Assembly (NCBI RefSeq): GCF_007750395.1
Contig: NZ_CP036281.1
Coordinates: 905,211-969,210 of the forward strand
Length of the DNA stretch: 64,000 nt
Direction: 5' to 3'
From: Polystyrenella longa
GTDB lineage: Bacteria > Planctomycetota > Planctomycetia > Planctomycetales > Planctomycetaceae
A program made the position numbers and the translations under genes. Shown one piece after another: positions 34,014 to 44,172 of this stretch (position 1 is its first letter; each line of letters opens with the position of its first letter). The notes under the pieces are model-generated. The model did no database searches. It saw only the letters and a program-made list of their open reading frames with translations, and had not been told where the DNA came from.

Positions 34014-34808
34014 ATGAGCCAGGTCTCTTCTCCAAAGCAACAACTGTACGAACTGGCCGCACACCGTGGTTTGTCTGGAAATGATTTTCTGGCATGCAGT
34101 TCCGATATCGCGCAGTCGCTGTTGGCAGAATCGGCCTCCTGTTCTTCGGAGCAGTTGGAGCGGCTCACGGCCTCCGACTTGAAAATGCTGTTTCGGCTCT
34201 ACGACGAGCGTTGCTTCCAGGGTTTATGTCACAAGCTGGTCGCGGCCGAGGGTGCCAAGCTCGATTTTCGCTGTTCCACTCGAATGACTCGCGCGGGGGG
34301 GAAAACAACCCGTCGCATCTACCCAGCCAAGGCCCCTTGGCACGGAAAACGGGAATACGAAATCACAGTCTCGAGTTTTTTGCTCCAGGACAACTTTTAC
34401 GCGGAAAGCCGCCCCATTTCCGTATGCGGGTTCGTATGTGAACATCGGCTCCATGCCCTGCAACGAATTATGGAACATGAAATTGTCCACCTGATCGAAA
34501 TGCTGTTATGGGAAGGCTCCAGCTGTGCCGCGAAACGGTTTCAGGGGATTGCCTCACGGTGGTTTCAGCATCGGGAATTTAATCATCAACTGATCACCCC
34601 TCGTGAGAAAGCCTTGATCGATCATGGAGTTCGGACCGGTTCTACCGTACAATTTGATCATGAGGGCCGCACGTGGGTCGGTGTGGTGAACCGCATCAGC
34701 AAACGGGCAACTGTCCTCGTCGCCGATCGTCGTGGAGAACGTTACACCGACGGTCAACGGTATCTTAAATTCTACGTTCCGCTCTCCGCACTGAAGCGGG
34801 TAGGCTAG
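34014..34808 (+). CDS. SprT-like zinc metalloprotease-family protein
   Basis: The 264-residue protein has the HExxH motif in RIMEHEIVHLIEMLLW at about residue 150, embedded in a domain with the SprT-type R-I-YPAKAPW-H-G pattern upstream. The C-terminus (about 205-262) is a beta-rich region (GSTVQFDHEGRTWVGVVNRI...) that looks like a Tudor/SH3-like fold. SprT-like proteins cleave DNA-protein crosslinks (Spartan) or are of unknown role in bacteria. Here a nuclease or protease role is inferred only. Confidence 0.8.
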   Translation: MSQVSSPKQQLYELAAHRGLSGNDFLACSSDIAQSLLAESASCSSEQLERLTASDLKMLFRLYDERCFQGLCHKLVAAEGAKLDFRCSTRMTRAGGKTTRRIYPAKAPWHGKREYEITVSSFLLQDNFYAESRPISVCGFVCEHRLHALQRIMEHEIVHLIEMLLWEGSSCAAKRFQGIASRWFQHREFNHQLITPREKALIDHGVRTGSTVQFDHEGRTWVGVVNRISKRATVLVADRRGERYTDGQRYLKFYVPLSALKRVG

Positions 34809-34853
34809 AGCGAACTTTGCTGTCAATTACTCCTCGCTCGCCAGGATTCTCCC

Positions 34854-35690
34854 ATGGTTCATCAATCCGAATTCTCCGTCCTTCCGGAAAACGACCAATT
34901 GCGTCAGGTGCTGCGGGATCTTCGATTCGTTCCCGCCGCGAATCCCCATCCCGAGCATTTGACTCAGGAACAGATTCAGCAATTCAATAAATTGGGATAC
35001 CTTAAAGGCTTTCGAGTTTTTACGACCGAAGAGATGGCCGACATTCGTGGTTACTTCGATCAGCTTCTCGCCAAGGTGATCGCTGAAGGGGGTGACAGTT
35101 ATTCGATCAGCACCGCCCATCGGAAGTATGGCCGCGTTTGGGATATTCTGACTCATGAGCGAATCACCTGTTTGGTAAATGATCTGCTAGGACCGAATGT
35201 GATTGGTTGGGGGTCCCACTTTTTCTGTAAAATGCCGCACGATGGCAAATCGGTCGCCTGGCACCAGGATGCCAGCTACTGGCCACTCACCCCCTCGAAA
35301 ACGGCGACCGTCTGGTTGGCCATTGATGATGCCGATGTCGAAAATGCCTGCATGCAGTTCCTGCCCGGTTCACATCTGCACGGAGCCATTGACTATCGCG
35401 AAAGCGATCAGGAAGAAGGAAATATTCTTAACCAGACCGTAGAAGGAGTTGAAAAGTTTGGGAAACCGGTCAACGTGGAACTGAAAGCGGGAGAGATTTC
35501 GATCCATAGCGACATGCTATTGCACGGTTCCGAAGCAAACGAATCCGACCGACGCCGCTGCGGATTAACTCTCCGGTACTGCTCGGCCCACGTGCGAGCA
35601 CATTTGAACTGGAATGATAAAGGGGTCTATGTTTGCGGTACCGATGATTCCGGTCACTGGGCTAACCAACCCCGCCCAGCCATCGACTAA
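34854..35690 (+). CDS. Phytanoyl-CoA dioxygenase (PhyH) family protein
   Basis: Fe(II)/2-oxoglutarate-dependent oxygenase of 278 residues. The iron triad is visible as WHQDASYW (H, D) and the later His in SDMLLHGSEAN; 2-oxoglutarate binding Arg in RRCGLTLRYC. The N-terminal part has FNKLGYLKGFRVFTTEEM typical of PhyH. The substrate cannot be predicted; planctomycetes carry many such genes. The start has good context after AGGATT. Confidence 0.9.
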   Translation: MVHQSEFSVLPENDQLRQVLRDLRFVPAANPHPEHLTQEQIQQFNKLGYLKGFRVFTTEEMADIRGYFDQLLAKVIAEGGDSYSISTAHRKYGRVWDILTHERITCLVNDLLGPNVIGWGSHFFCKMPHDGKSVAWHQDASYWPLTPSKTATVWLAIDDADVENACMQFLPGSHLHGAIDYRESDQEEGNILNQTVEGVEKFGKPVNVELKAGEISIHSDMLLHGSEANESDRRRCGLTLRYCSAHVRAHLNWNDKGVYVCGTDDSGHWANQPRPAID

Positions 35691-35732
35691 AGCCTCTCCG
35701 CCGACATTCCACTCCGATCTGGTCTTCTTTCC

Positions 35733-36908
35733 ATGAATGAATTTACGCCGACTTCACTGGCTTCACCCGCCCGATTGGGGAAAGACGTACCGAGATCGGC
35801 TTACATTCATGTTCCTTTCTGTGTGCATCGTTGTGGTTATTGCGATTTCACTTTGATCGCTGGCCGTGATCAGCTCATGGACGATTACCTGATCGCTCTC
35901 GAAAAGGAACTCGAGCGGCAAGTAAAAACTCGTCGAGAAATCGACACCCTCTTTCTGGGCGGTGGTACTCCGTCGCATCTGACGTTGCCGGTGCTGGAAA
36001 AACTCTTTTCGCTGCTGAATGAATGGTTCGAACTCGCACCCGGATATGAATTCAGCATGGAAGTGAATCCGGCTGGCCTCCTGGTGGAAAAAATCGATCT
36101 GTTCCGAGCGGCGGGCATTAATCGAATCAGTCTTGGTCTTCAGTCGTTTGATAATGAAATTCTCAAAACGCTTGAACGCGATCACAATCGAAATGATATT
36201 GAACGGGTCGTCGAGCAGTTGCAGGACCGATTCGAAAACATCTCTTTTGATTTGATCTTCGGCGTCCCCGGTGAGTCGGTCGCTTTGTGGAAAGAAACAT
36301 TGTCCCGGGCAGTCTCATTAGCTCCACCTCATATCTCCACCTATGGTCTGACGTTTGAGAAAGGGACCGACTTCTGGATACGCCGCGAACGGGGCGAACT
36401 GCGGCAACACACCGAGGAAGTCGAACAGGAAATGTATCGTATGTCGATGGAGTATCTGCCGGAGCAGGGGTACGATCAGTACGAGATCTCCAACTTCGCC
36501 AAGCCCGGCTTCACCTGCCGCCATAATCAAGTATACTGGAACGGTGCCAGCTACTTTGGTCTGGGGCCCGGAGCCGCCCGCTATCTCGATGGCGTGCGGA
36601 CGACCAATCATCGCTCCGTCCTGACCTGGCTCAAACGGACTCTGGCTGGAGAATGTGGCGACGGCGAATCGGAAGAATTGAACCCGGAAGAGAAGGCCCG
36701 GGAACTAGCAGTCATCCAGTTACGCACGACCGCCGGCATTCCGCTCAAGGAATTTGAGCTTCGCAGCAGTTACGATCTGCTCGAGCTTTCTAGGTCTGTT
36801 ATCGACAAGTATCACCAGGCTGGCTGGCTGGAGGTGACGGACGAAGTCGTACGCCTAACGCCCGAAGGCCGGTTTGTCGCGGATACGCTGGTTGTTGATT
36901 TCTTGTAG
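35733..36908 (+). CDS. hemW: Radical SAM heme chaperone HemW
   Basis: The 391 residues match HemW (formerly HemN-like). The 4Fe-4S/SAM cysteines are CVHRCGYCDF at about residues 31-40, followed by LFLGGGTPSHL, MEVNPAG, RISLGLQSFDNEIL, FDLIFGVPGES and YGLTFEKGT. The C-terminal HemN-type domain ends in FVADTLVVDFL. Lacks the N-terminal part and C-terminal features of coproporphyrinogen dehydrogenase HemN, so heme chaperone is the better call. It follows PhyH at 42 bases. Confidence 0.92.
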   Translation: MNEFTPTSLASPARLGKDVPRSAYIHVPFCVHRCGYCDFTLIAGRDQLMDDYLIALEKELERQVKTRREIDTLFLGGGTPSHLTLPVLEKLFSLLNEWFELAPGYEFSMEVNPAGLLVEKIDLFRAAGINRISLGLQSFDNEILKTLERDHNRNDIERVVEQLQDRFENISFDLIFGVPGESVALWKETLSRAVSLAPPHISTYGLTFEKGTDFWIRRERGELRQHTEEVEQEMYRMSMEYLPEQGYDQYEISNFAKPGFTCRHNQVYWNGASYFGLGPGAARYLDGVRTTNHRSVLTWLKRTLAGECGDGESEELNPEEKARELAVIQLRTTAGIPLKEFELRSSYDLLELSRSVIDKYHQAGWLEVTDEVVRLTPEGRFVADTLVVDFL

Positions 36909-37223
36909 GAATTTTGGGACGGAATTCCGTGTTCTCGATTGAGATTTATTCTCATTCCCAGTTGGGCAGGGTGGGAAGCGGGTCGAAATGTTGCCCGCAT
37001 CGACGGGAAAGTGGTAAGGTTGCCCCAAAGAAGGGTCAGGGCTAAGATTGCCTATAAATCTGCACCTTATTCACTCTGTCAGCTCCCGGATTTGTGTTAC
37101 CCTTCTGTAAAGGTTGTCATTTTTGACACCGACGCATCCGGTCAGTCGCGTCCGTCTCTGGGCATTTTCTGCCCTGCGACAATGTGGCTCGGTATCAAAT
37201 AATTGATTTGTCTGGAATTTACG
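36909..37223. other. Intergenic region, 315 bases
   Basis: No gene supported. A short inverted repeat TTGTCA-TTTT-TGACA lies around 37113-37128. It likely holds the promoter for the MBL gene. Confidence 0.4.
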
Positions 37224-38015
37224 ATGATTGAACGCCTGGAACTTTTTCCCAACGTCATTGAGATGAACTATCAAGGCCGCCGCCGACTCGGGTGCTGCGT
37301 CTATCTGGTATTTCATGAATCCGACTGGATGCTGATTGATATCGGTTACGAAGACACCACCGACGAAATCATCGAGATGATCCGGAAACTCGATTTTCCG
37401 CTTGCTAATTGCAAATATCTCGTGGCGACCCATGCGGATGTCGACCACATTCAAGGTTTGAAACGGGCCAAAGAACTACTGCCCAACTCCAAAATTGTCG
37501 GCCACCCCGACACGGCAGAGGCGCTCTCTCGGGGCGATCGCGTAATTACTTACGCCGAGATCGAAGCGCAGGGAATTTCCATCGATCTTCCCAAGATCGA
37601 AATCGATGAGCAAATTAACGAGGGCGACAAATTAACGCTGGGATCGCTCGAAATCGAAGTCTGGCATACGCCCGGACACACCAATGGCCAACTCGCATTC
37701 CGTCTGGAAAATCTCCTCTTTTCGGGCGACAACATCTATCGCGACGGATGCGTCGGTAACATCGACGCCCACCATGGTTCGGACATTCCCGATTTCATCG
37801 AGTCGCTGAAACGGATCAAATCGAGTAACATTGAATGGTTGCTTCCCAGTCATGGTCCAGTTTTCCGCAAAAATGATGAACAACTGCAAAAAACGATCGA
37901 ACGGTTGACAGAGTATCAGCATATGGCTGATTTCGGCACCTGCGCCGTCGACTGGCCCTTACTCGAAGAGTGGGATAAAGAGCTGCTCGAAGGGTTTGAT
38001 CCCGATAAGGCCTAA
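37224..38015 (+). CDS. Metallo-beta-lactamase-fold hydrolase
   Basis: The 263-residue protein has the MBL motifs in order: [10 protein letters not shown] (about residue 70), [12 protein letters not shown] (about 154), [12 protein letters not shown] and LLPSHGPVF. These give the dinuclear zinc site. The substrate is unknown; members include glyoxalase II-type and lactonase enzymes. ATG 37224 is preferred to the TTG at 37203, since the seven extra residues (MICLEFT) are not family-like. Confidence 0.88.
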   Translation: MIERLELFPNVIEMNYQGRRRLGCCVYLVFHESDWMLIDIGYEDTTDEIIEMIRKLDFPLANCKYLVATHADVDHIQGLKRAKELLPNSKIVGHPDTAEALSRGDRVITYAEIEAQGISIDLPKIEIDEQINEGDKLTLGSLEIEVWHTPGHTNGQLAFRLENLLFSGDNIYRDGCVGNIDAHHGSDIPDFIESLKRIKSSNIEWLLPSHGPVFRKNDEQLQKTIERLTEYQHMADFGTCAVDWPLLEEWDKELLEGFDPDKA

Positions 38016-38502
38016 TCTCCCCAGGTTTTCTGGTTTGACACCATTGCTGTCTTCTCGGGGAACTATTTTTCCGTCTCGACCACTCCAGGCCGCTCTGGGA
38101 AAGTTTTGACTTTGCAATATTTACCTCGTTCGGGCACAATACGCTTTTCCGAGGAAGAGGTGAATATTTCACCCGTCTTAATTAAACCTGCATCCTTTCA
38201 GCAAATTAATGGACTGAACACTGCTGAGTCATTGCTTCCGGAAATTCGAAAAGCGCGCGTGAGATGGAGATCCTTTGTCGGCTTTTCCGCATTATCTCGT
38301 TAGCTCCGCCCTTCGACATTCAACAGGACGTCGATTCCGCTTGTGCAGCTCCGCCCCCTTATTAGACAGGATCGGTGCAGGGTCTGGTTGGCCCTGTAAA
38401 GACGAAGAGATCGAACGGAAGAGAGTCATTGGATTGACTTCGTTTCCGACCGGACGACCTCCCGGATATCAAAATTACCACGCTACGACAGGATAAGATT
38501 GA
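38016..38502. other. Intergenic region, 487 bases
   Basis: No convincing gene or RNA. Only short ORFs occur. AGGA near 38491 precedes the exporter start. A possible promoter lies in the last 100 bases, but no clear boxes are seen. Confidence 0.4.
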
Positions 38503-41403
38503 ATGTCGAATTTTTTTGACAAGCGCGATCCATGGGGCAATGGAGTCTCACTATGGGTCATACTGGCGATGGTCTTGTTTGTCCCGCTTATTTTTCTATC
38601 GCTCAAAAATATCGAACTCGAAAACGATGTCGCGGGCTGGTTACCCGATGAGGATCCCCAGTCACGTGTCCTGAACTGGTACAGCGATCACTTTCCGATC
38701 AAAGACACGCTGCTTATTTCATGGGATCATTGTTCGCTCGACGATCCACGGATCAATCTGTTCGTGCATCAATTGCGCGGTATTCAGAAATCAACTGGCG
38801 AATGGTACGACGGAAACCCATACGTCGCCGAAGTTCATTCTCCATTAGAAGCCTTACGTAAAATTGCTGGTCAGGGCGTCGAGCCTGAAGAGGCCCTCGA
38901 TCGCATGACGGGTGTTCTGGTTGGTCCCGGGCTGCTACGCGTCAAATTGACGGAGGCGGGGGAAACCCATCTCAAACAAGTGCAGGAAGAAATCCGCACA
39001 CGCGCCAAAGCAGAACTGGGAGTTGACGTATATTTTGAGGCGCCAGACCATATCGTCACCGCCGAAGAATTACACCAGAAAGTTTCTCAGAAATTACTCG
39101 CCCGCGCCGAACATGGGTTTTCCGCTGGCGATTACCTCCAACTGGAAGACTTCGACGACGAAGAAAAGCCAGAGCCTACGGAAAATCGTGATGAGCAGGA
39201 GCTGGCCGCGGAAGAGTTTATGAACCCGCAGCCCTATGACTTCCAGATTGGCTGGGAGTTGATGCATGTTCGCCGTGAGCTGGGCGAGCAGGTCAAACAG
39301 CTGGTCGCGAATATCAAAACAACGCAGTTCCCCGATGAAACACCTGTTGCCAGCACGTTCTATACGCCTGGCTCGCGCGTTGCTCTTTCGCTGACACTTT
39401 CGCATTACGCGAAACCGGAAACGGACCAGTCCGACGCCAAAAAAGCGGCGATGAAAAGTCTCAAGGAAGATGCCCTGGCGTGTGGAATCCCTCCCGAATC
39501 ACTGCGATTAGGAGGAAGTCCCTACGCGAGTGCGGAACTGAGCCAATACGTTCATAAAGCAATTGATAATCCGGAGGCAATCGAGTCCGGTCAGTATGCC
39601 AAAGTCAGTCCGATTGGTATGTCGACATTGGTTGCGGTGATCCTTGCCTTTGTGATGCTTCGCAGCTTCCGTCTGGCGGCGCTGGTGCTGATCGTTTCGT
39701 TATACACGACGCTTCTGACTGTCTCGTTCGTGCCCCTCTCGGGAGGCAACTTGAACATGGTCCTGATCGTCATGCCGACCTTATTGACGGTGTTGACGCT
39801 TTCGGCCGCGATTCATGTGGCGAACTACTGGAAGCATGCTGCCCATGAAAATATCCATACTGCCGTCGTGCAGTCCGTGCGGATGGCGTGGCAACCTTGT
39901 GCCCTGGCGAGTGTCACGACGGCAATAGGTCTTCTGTCTCTTTCGACGAGTCCTCTCAGCCCTGTACGTGATTTCGGAATCTATTCGGCGATCGGCTGTC
40001 TTGTTTCACTCGTCATGGTGTTATTCGGTTTACCGGCTCTGCTGCAGTACTGGCCTGCACATCCTCCCAAAATTCAGGAAGTCAATCGATCACCGTGGCG
40101 GCGATTAGCTAATGGTTTGTACAAGGCCCGCACGCCTGTAACCATTGCCTGTTTAGCTCTGATGATTGGGGCAAGCTGGGGACTGAATTACTTCACTACT
40201 GAAACCAAAGTTATTCGATACTTCCCCGAAGGCGCTAAAATCGTCGCGGACTATAACTATCTGGAAGAAAACCTGGCGGGCATCATTCCGATTGATACCG
40301 TGTTGATTTTCGATAGCAAAACACAAGAAGAAAGTCAGTTCTGGGAACGACTCGAACTGGTTCGGCATGTCCAGGAATCGATTAAATCGCACTCTGAAAT
40401 CAGCGGCACTATTTCACTCGCCACCTTCCAGGCCAAAGTCGATCCTCCTTCCCGGGACGAAAGTGTTTTCAAACGCCGGATGTACTTCAAACGATTGAAC
40501 TCCATCAAAGATGTTGTTTTGAAACCGGATGACGAAACCGGAAACCCCCATGAAGCGTTGAAATACTTCAACGTGGCGAACGAGGCGACCGAGTTTAACG
40601 AAGTCGGGGATGAACTGTGGAAAGTCTCTGCACAGGTCTCAATTATGTCCGACATGGACTACGGGGTATTGACTGAACAACTGAATCAGAAGATCACCGA
40701 AGCCTTGCAGGCAGACCAGGAACAGGTTGCCGATGTTGATTATCGTATTACAGGTATGGTTCCTCTCTTCCTGCGGACACAGCAAGCAGTACTTGAGAGT
40801 CTGATCAGCAGCTTCGGTCTGGCTTTCCTGCTTATCGGCGGGGTGATGATTATTCTGTTGAAAAGCCCCCTCGCCGGTCTCCTGACCATGCTCCCGAATA
40901 TTCTGCCGATTGGCGTTGTCTTCGGTTTGATTTCCTGGGCCGGCATGCCGGTGGATATCGGAACAATGATTACCGCGTCCGTTGCTCTGGGAATTGCTGT
41001 CGATGGTACGCTCCATTTGCTGACCTGGTTCCGCGAAGGAATCACAGAAGGGATGACGCGTCAGGAATCGATCGTGCAGGCACTCGAGCATTGTGGTCCC
41101 GCCATGTGGCATACGTCGGCTGTGGTCGGCATTAGCCTCTTGATGTTAGCTCCAGCCGATCTACTCCTTGTCTCTCGCTTCGGTTGGTTAATGGCCTCTC
41201 TCGTCGGTATGGCACTCGTTGCAGACATTATCTTTTTACCCGCATTGCTCGCGGGCCCCCTGGGGGCCTTGATCGAGAGAACCGTGCGGAAAGATCCGAT
41301 GTCCAGTGGCCAACCTCAGAGCGAAGAGAAAACCCGCGAACGCAGTTTCCGAATCGTGTCCACTCCGGAAGAGGAAAAAAGGGCGACCGAAGAAGCGGGT
41401 TAA
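38503..41403 (+). CDS. RND superfamily / MMPL-type exporter
   Basis: The 966-residue membrane protein has two repeated halves, each one membrane helix, a large periplasmic domain and five to six clustered helices. The first helix is SLWVILAMVLFVPLIFLSL. The periplasmic domain of half one runs to about residue 370, followed by helices (MSTLVAVILAFVMLRSF to LPALLQYWP). Half two repeats the plan (ACLALMIGASWGLNYF, then helices after residue 760). GVVFGLISWAGMPVDIGTMITAS and SVALGIAVDGTLH are MMPL-like. The substrate is unknown (lipids, hopanoids or drugs). It is probably monocistronic. Confidence 0.9.
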   Translation: MSNFFDKRDPWGNGVSLWVILAMVLFVPLIFLSLKNIELENDVAGWLPDEDPQSRVLNWYSDHFPIKDTLLISWDHCSLDDPRINLFVHQLRGIQKSTGEWYDGNPYVAEVHSPLEALRKIAGQGVEPEEALDRMTGVLVGPGLLRVKLTEAGETHLKQVQEEIRTRAKAELGVDVYFEAPDHIVTAEELHQKVSQKLLARAEHGFSAGDYLQLEDFDDEEKPEPTENRDEQELAAEEFMNPQPYDFQIGWELMHVRRELGEQVKQLVANIKTTQFPDETPVASTFYTPGSRVALSLTLSHYAKPETDQSDAKKAAMKSLKEDALACGIPPESLRLGGSPYASAELSQYVHKAIDNPEAIESGQYAKVSPIGMSTLVAVILAFVMLRSFRLAALVLIVSLYTTLLTVSFVPLSGGNLNMVLIVMPTLLTVLTLSAAIHVANYWKHAAHENIHTAVVQSVRMAWQPCALASVTTAIGLLSLSTSPLSPVRDFGIYSAIGCLVSLVMVLFGLPALLQYWPAHPPKIQEVNRSPWRRLANGLYKARTPVTIACLALMIGASWGLNYFTTETKVIRYFPEGAKIVADYNYLEENLAGIIPIDTVLIFDSKTQEESQFWERLELVRHVQESIKSHSEISGTISLATFQAKVDPPSRDESVFKRRMYFKRLNSIKDVVLKPDDETGNPHEALKYFNVANEATEFNEVGDELWKVSAQVSIMSDMDYGVLTEQLNQKITEALQADQEQVADVDYRITGMVPLFLRTQQAVLESLISSFGLAFLLIGGVMIILLKSPLAGLLTMLPNILPIGVVFGLISWAGMPVDIGTMITASVALGIAVDGTLHLLTWFREGITEGMTRQESIVQALEHCGPAMWHTSAVVGISLLMLAPADLLLVSRFGWLMASLVGMALVADIIFLPALLAGPLGALIERTVRKDPMSSGQPQSEEKTRERSFRIVSTPEEEKRATEEAG

Positions 41404-41431
41404 ACTCTGCTTCTCGATTTTCACACGAGTA

Positions 41432-41460
41432 TCGCCAAAGTCCCGCAGACTGCGTATAAT
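41432..41460 (+). promoter_or_regulatory. Sigma-70-type promoter of the GroES-like gene
   Basis: TATAAT at 41455-41460 with TCGCCA at 41432-41437, spacer 17. The -10 is perfect and the -35 matches TTGACA at four of six. It lies 100 bases before the GTG start. Confidence 0.6.
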
Positions 41461-41559
41461 ACGCCTGTCGTTGGCTGTGGCGTTTGCACGTTAAGCATCC
41501 GTTCTGTGCCCTTTTCTGAGCTATTGGTCTATTCAGCAAATCCGATCGGGAGTTTCGTT

Positions 41560-41907
41560 GTGAGTGATTTTGTCGAGCCTTTGGGAATGAGAATTCTGAT
41601 TCGCAAAGACGAAAGTAGACAAACCACCAAGGGAGGGATTGTCCTGCCTGATGACGCAGAAATTCCCACCATCACCGGTCGTGTGGTGGAGATCAGCGTT
41701 CAGATCGAACGTGATCAGGATTTTCCTGTCAACAAGTACGACAAGGTCCTCTTCAATCCGCGAAACGCGATTCCAGTCGACTTCGAGCCGGATAATCTGC
41801 TGTACGTCGTTCCGATCGATGATGTCGTGGCCGTCTTTCGCCGGTCAGCAAATAAAATCTCTGCTGCGGAACTGGAAGACGATCAAACCGAAGACGACCT
41901 GACTTAA
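41560..41907 (+). CDS. GroES-like co-chaperonin
   Basis: The 115-residue protein has the GroES barrel pattern: VEPLGMRILIRKDE, TKGGIVLPDDA, GRVVEIS, and NLLYVVPIDDVVAVF. It has an acidic C-terminal tail (ELEDDQTEDDLT). The GTG at 41560 with GGGAG seven bases upstream is preferred over the longer frame from 41506. It has no groL partner in the window and is more divergent than housekeeping GroES, so it is likely an extra copy. Confidence 0.85.
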   Translation: MSDFVEPLGMRILIRKDESRQTTKGGIVLPDDAEIPTITGRVVEISVQIERDQDFPVNKYDKVLFNPRNAIPVDFEPDNLLYVVPIDDVVAVFRRSANKISAAELEDDQTEDDLT

Positions 41908-41919
41908 CCCGTTTCGTTT

Positions 41920-43101
41920 TTACAGCGGATCGATCTCTACGACTTCGCCAAGAGCGGCCGACGCGTACGCCGCCTGAAAAACCTGAATGACGTGCGCTCC
42001 TAATTCAACGGGAACGTCCGAGGGTTCTTGCTTCTCCAGGCAGTCTAGAAAATAGGACGCATCTGATTGAGTCATCGCGTCGATTGATTGCCAGGTCTGT
42101 TTCGGACGGACGCCTGCCTCCGCTACGGTGCTCGACCAGAACCCCATTGGATCTTCAGGATGATCTTCCTCTGGTGGTCGCCATGGAGGAGCATCGGAAT
42201 AAACTTCCAGACGCGGTTCAAACGCATCCAGCGAGACCATTCTTCCCGAGCCGACCAGATCGAGTTGATGAATTCCATGACTGGGATGACTTGCCCAACC
42301 ACTGCGCCCCACCGTGATCGTCGCTTCGACGCCATTCGCATAAGTCAGTTGCAACATCGAAAAATCTTCAACGTCGTTCCGGTGGTGTTCGCGAAAGAAG
42401 TAATTACTTGTCTGCGCATAAACGGCAACGGCGGGCGACTTCATCAACCATTCAAACAGCACAAGCGGGTAAAGCCCAACGCAGAAAAGTTCCCGTTTGG
42501 AATCAATGAAACTGAATTGCGTCGGACCTTCTTTTTCTGTTCGGGGTTGTGACAGATCGGCGGTGCCTCCCGTTCCTTTGGCAAACATCAGTTCGCAGTG
42601 CAGCCCAATCAGTTTTCCGAAATCAGGCCGCTCCAATGCCGCTCTAGCCTTGGCGACGAGGGGGTGCCGGATCAGGCTGAACATCTGCGAAATGGTTTTC
42701 TCTTCTTCCACCACCTGCAGTAACTCAGCGGCTTCCGCTACCTGAGTACACATCGGTTTGTCGAGATAAATCTGCTTGCCTGCCCGTGCCGCGGCAATGG
42801 CGAGGCGCGCTCGACGCTCGGGTTCGACGCAGATCACCACCACATCGATGTCACGGTTCTGCAGTGAGTTCTCAAGCTCCTTCCAGTAGGGAATCTGGAA
42901 ATGATTGGCAAGTTGCTGGTTCAACCGTTGTTGGCGGGCGGAGATTTCGGGCTCATCACTGAGTGCTATCAATCGGCAACGTGGATCGTCCGCGAAATCC
43001 TGCCCGTAGTTTTCCAGATGAGATTGCGCCCCACCGACGAGAAGCACTCCGAAAGGTTTTCCTGGCATCGTCACGTTGTCTATCGCCTGTAACGGATTCA
43101 T
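41920..43101 (-). CDS. Gfo/Idh/MocA family oxidoreductase
   Basis: NAD(P)-dependent dehydrogenase of 393 residues. N-terminal Rossmann with GVLLVGGAQSHLENYG (a variant of GxGxxG), IDVVVICVEPERRARLA, and the catalytic-lysine motif GKQIYLDKPMCTQV. The C-terminal alpha/beta domain follows. Typically acts on sugars or inositols. It is last in the operon with the amidohydrolase and xdhC genes. The unusual GGAQSHLE glycine motif suggests altered cofactor binding. The start is ambiguous (43101 or 43068). Confidence 0.85.
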   Translation of the reverse strand: MNPLQAIDNVTMPGKPFGVLLVGGAQSHLENYGQDFADDPRCRLIALSDEPEISARQQRLNQQLANHFQIPYWKELENSLQNRDIDVVVICVEPERRARLAIAAARAGKQIYLDKPMCTQVAEAAELLQVVEEEKTISQMFSLIRHPLVAKARAALERPDFGKLIGLHCELMFAKGTGGTADLSQPRTEKEGPTQFSFIDSKRELFCVGLYPLVLFEWLMKSPAVAVYAQTSNYFFREHHRNDVEDFSMLQLTYANGVEATITVGRSGWASHPSHGIHQLDLVGSGRMVSLDAFEPRLEVYSDAPPWRPPEEDHPEDPMGFWSSTVAEAGVRPKQTWQSIDAMTQSDASYFLDCLEKQEPSDVPVELGAHVIQVFQAAYASAALGEVVEIDPL

Positions 43102-43149
43102 CGATTGGAAAAGTCGTCGAAAGGGGAATCAGCCCCATGCTAAACTGCC

Positions 43150-44112
43150 TTAACTCAGGTCGAGTACCTTGATGGTATTGCCACGAAAGATTTTCTCTTG
43201 GACATCGAGAGGAAGATCCATGTTTTGTAATGTTTCGAACTGCGGAACAACCTGTCCCGGAGCGAGGTAGTCCGATCCGAAACAGATACGATCCTGACGT
43301 CGAATCAGAAACTCACGACCAAACTCCATGTCACGTGCAATCGCGTTGTTGCCCGAACCCGCAGAGAGGTCGCCATAGATGTTCGGGTATTTTTCCATCA
43401 ACCGATCAATCGCTCCACCGGGGGCGACGTCTCCAGTGGGGTAACCACCGAGGGTTTCCACATCTCCGGAAATGGAAGCCCACCAACCGGGGCCGTGTCC
43501 GATGAAGGTTAGGTCGGGGAAGGTGGCAATCGCTTCTTCCAGATGGGGAAGACCTGGTTTGTCTTTACCGCGTATCGTATCGAGATGAAACAGGACCGGC
43601 AGGCCGACTTCTTCGCAGGCGGCGTAGACTTTCATCATCAACGGGTCATTAAAATCGAGTCCGACTTTATGTTCGCCGAATCCTTTCGCACCCAGTTCTT
43701 TGTATCGCTTCAGATGGTTGATCAGGGCGGCGTTGCCCACATGCTTGGCATGCCGCGGGTCGTAGCAGCAGAAGGGGATCAGGCGATCGGGAAACTCATT
43801 AGCAGCAGCCAATACCAATTCAGGCGGTTGCAGAAACAAAGTCGATTCGGGAGAAACCAGCGGAAGCACGACTGCTTTCTCGATGTAGTTCTCATCCATC
43901 CACTTAATCAGTCCACTGGCGGGCAAGTTCTTCTCGGAAGAAACGTACTGGCCGATGTGCGTATGCATATCGATATAAGGCACGCTTGGTTTGGCAATAT
44001 TCTTTTCTGAGTCATCAGCGCGAAGTTCCGGTGACGATGAGAAAAGGCTACCAGTCATGCCCGCTAAAGCGCCGGCGGCGAGGGTTCGATGAAAATCTCG
44101 TCGGGAAATCAT
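43150..44112 (-). CDS. Exported amidohydrolase-family protein (Tat signal)
   Basis: The 320-residue protein begins MISRRDFHRTLAAGALAGMT, a twin-arginine signal (SRRDF), so it is folded before export. The mature enzyme is an amidohydrolase-2 TIM barrel with DMHTHIG (metal His pair), KGFGEHKVGLDF, LFHLDT, FIGHGPGWWA and FGSDYLAPG (catalytic Asp). The substrate is unknown. It is 48 bases upstream of the Gfo/Idh/MocA gene and follows xdhC by 60 bases, forming a likely three-gene operon. Confidence 0.88.
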   Translation of the reverse strand: MISRRDFHRTLAAGALAGMTGSLFSSSPELRADDSEKNIAKPSVPYIDMHTHIGQYVSSEKNLPASGLIKWMDENYIEKAVVLPLVSPESTLFLQPPELVLAAANEFPDRLIPFCCYDPRHAKHVGNAALINHLKRYKELGAKGFGEHKVGLDFNDPLMMKVYAACEEVGLPVLFHLDTIRGKDKPGLPHLEEAIATFPDLTFIGHGPGWWASISGDVETLGGYPTGDVAPGGAIDRLMEKYPNIYGDLSAGSGNNAIARDMEFGREFLIRRQDRICFGSDYLAPGQVVPQFETLQNMDLPLDVQEKIFRGNTIKVLDLS

Positions 44113-44172
44113 AAAGGTGCTTTCAGTTAAGTGATATCAATTCAGATGGTGAACGAAAACGGGCCGGCTGGT

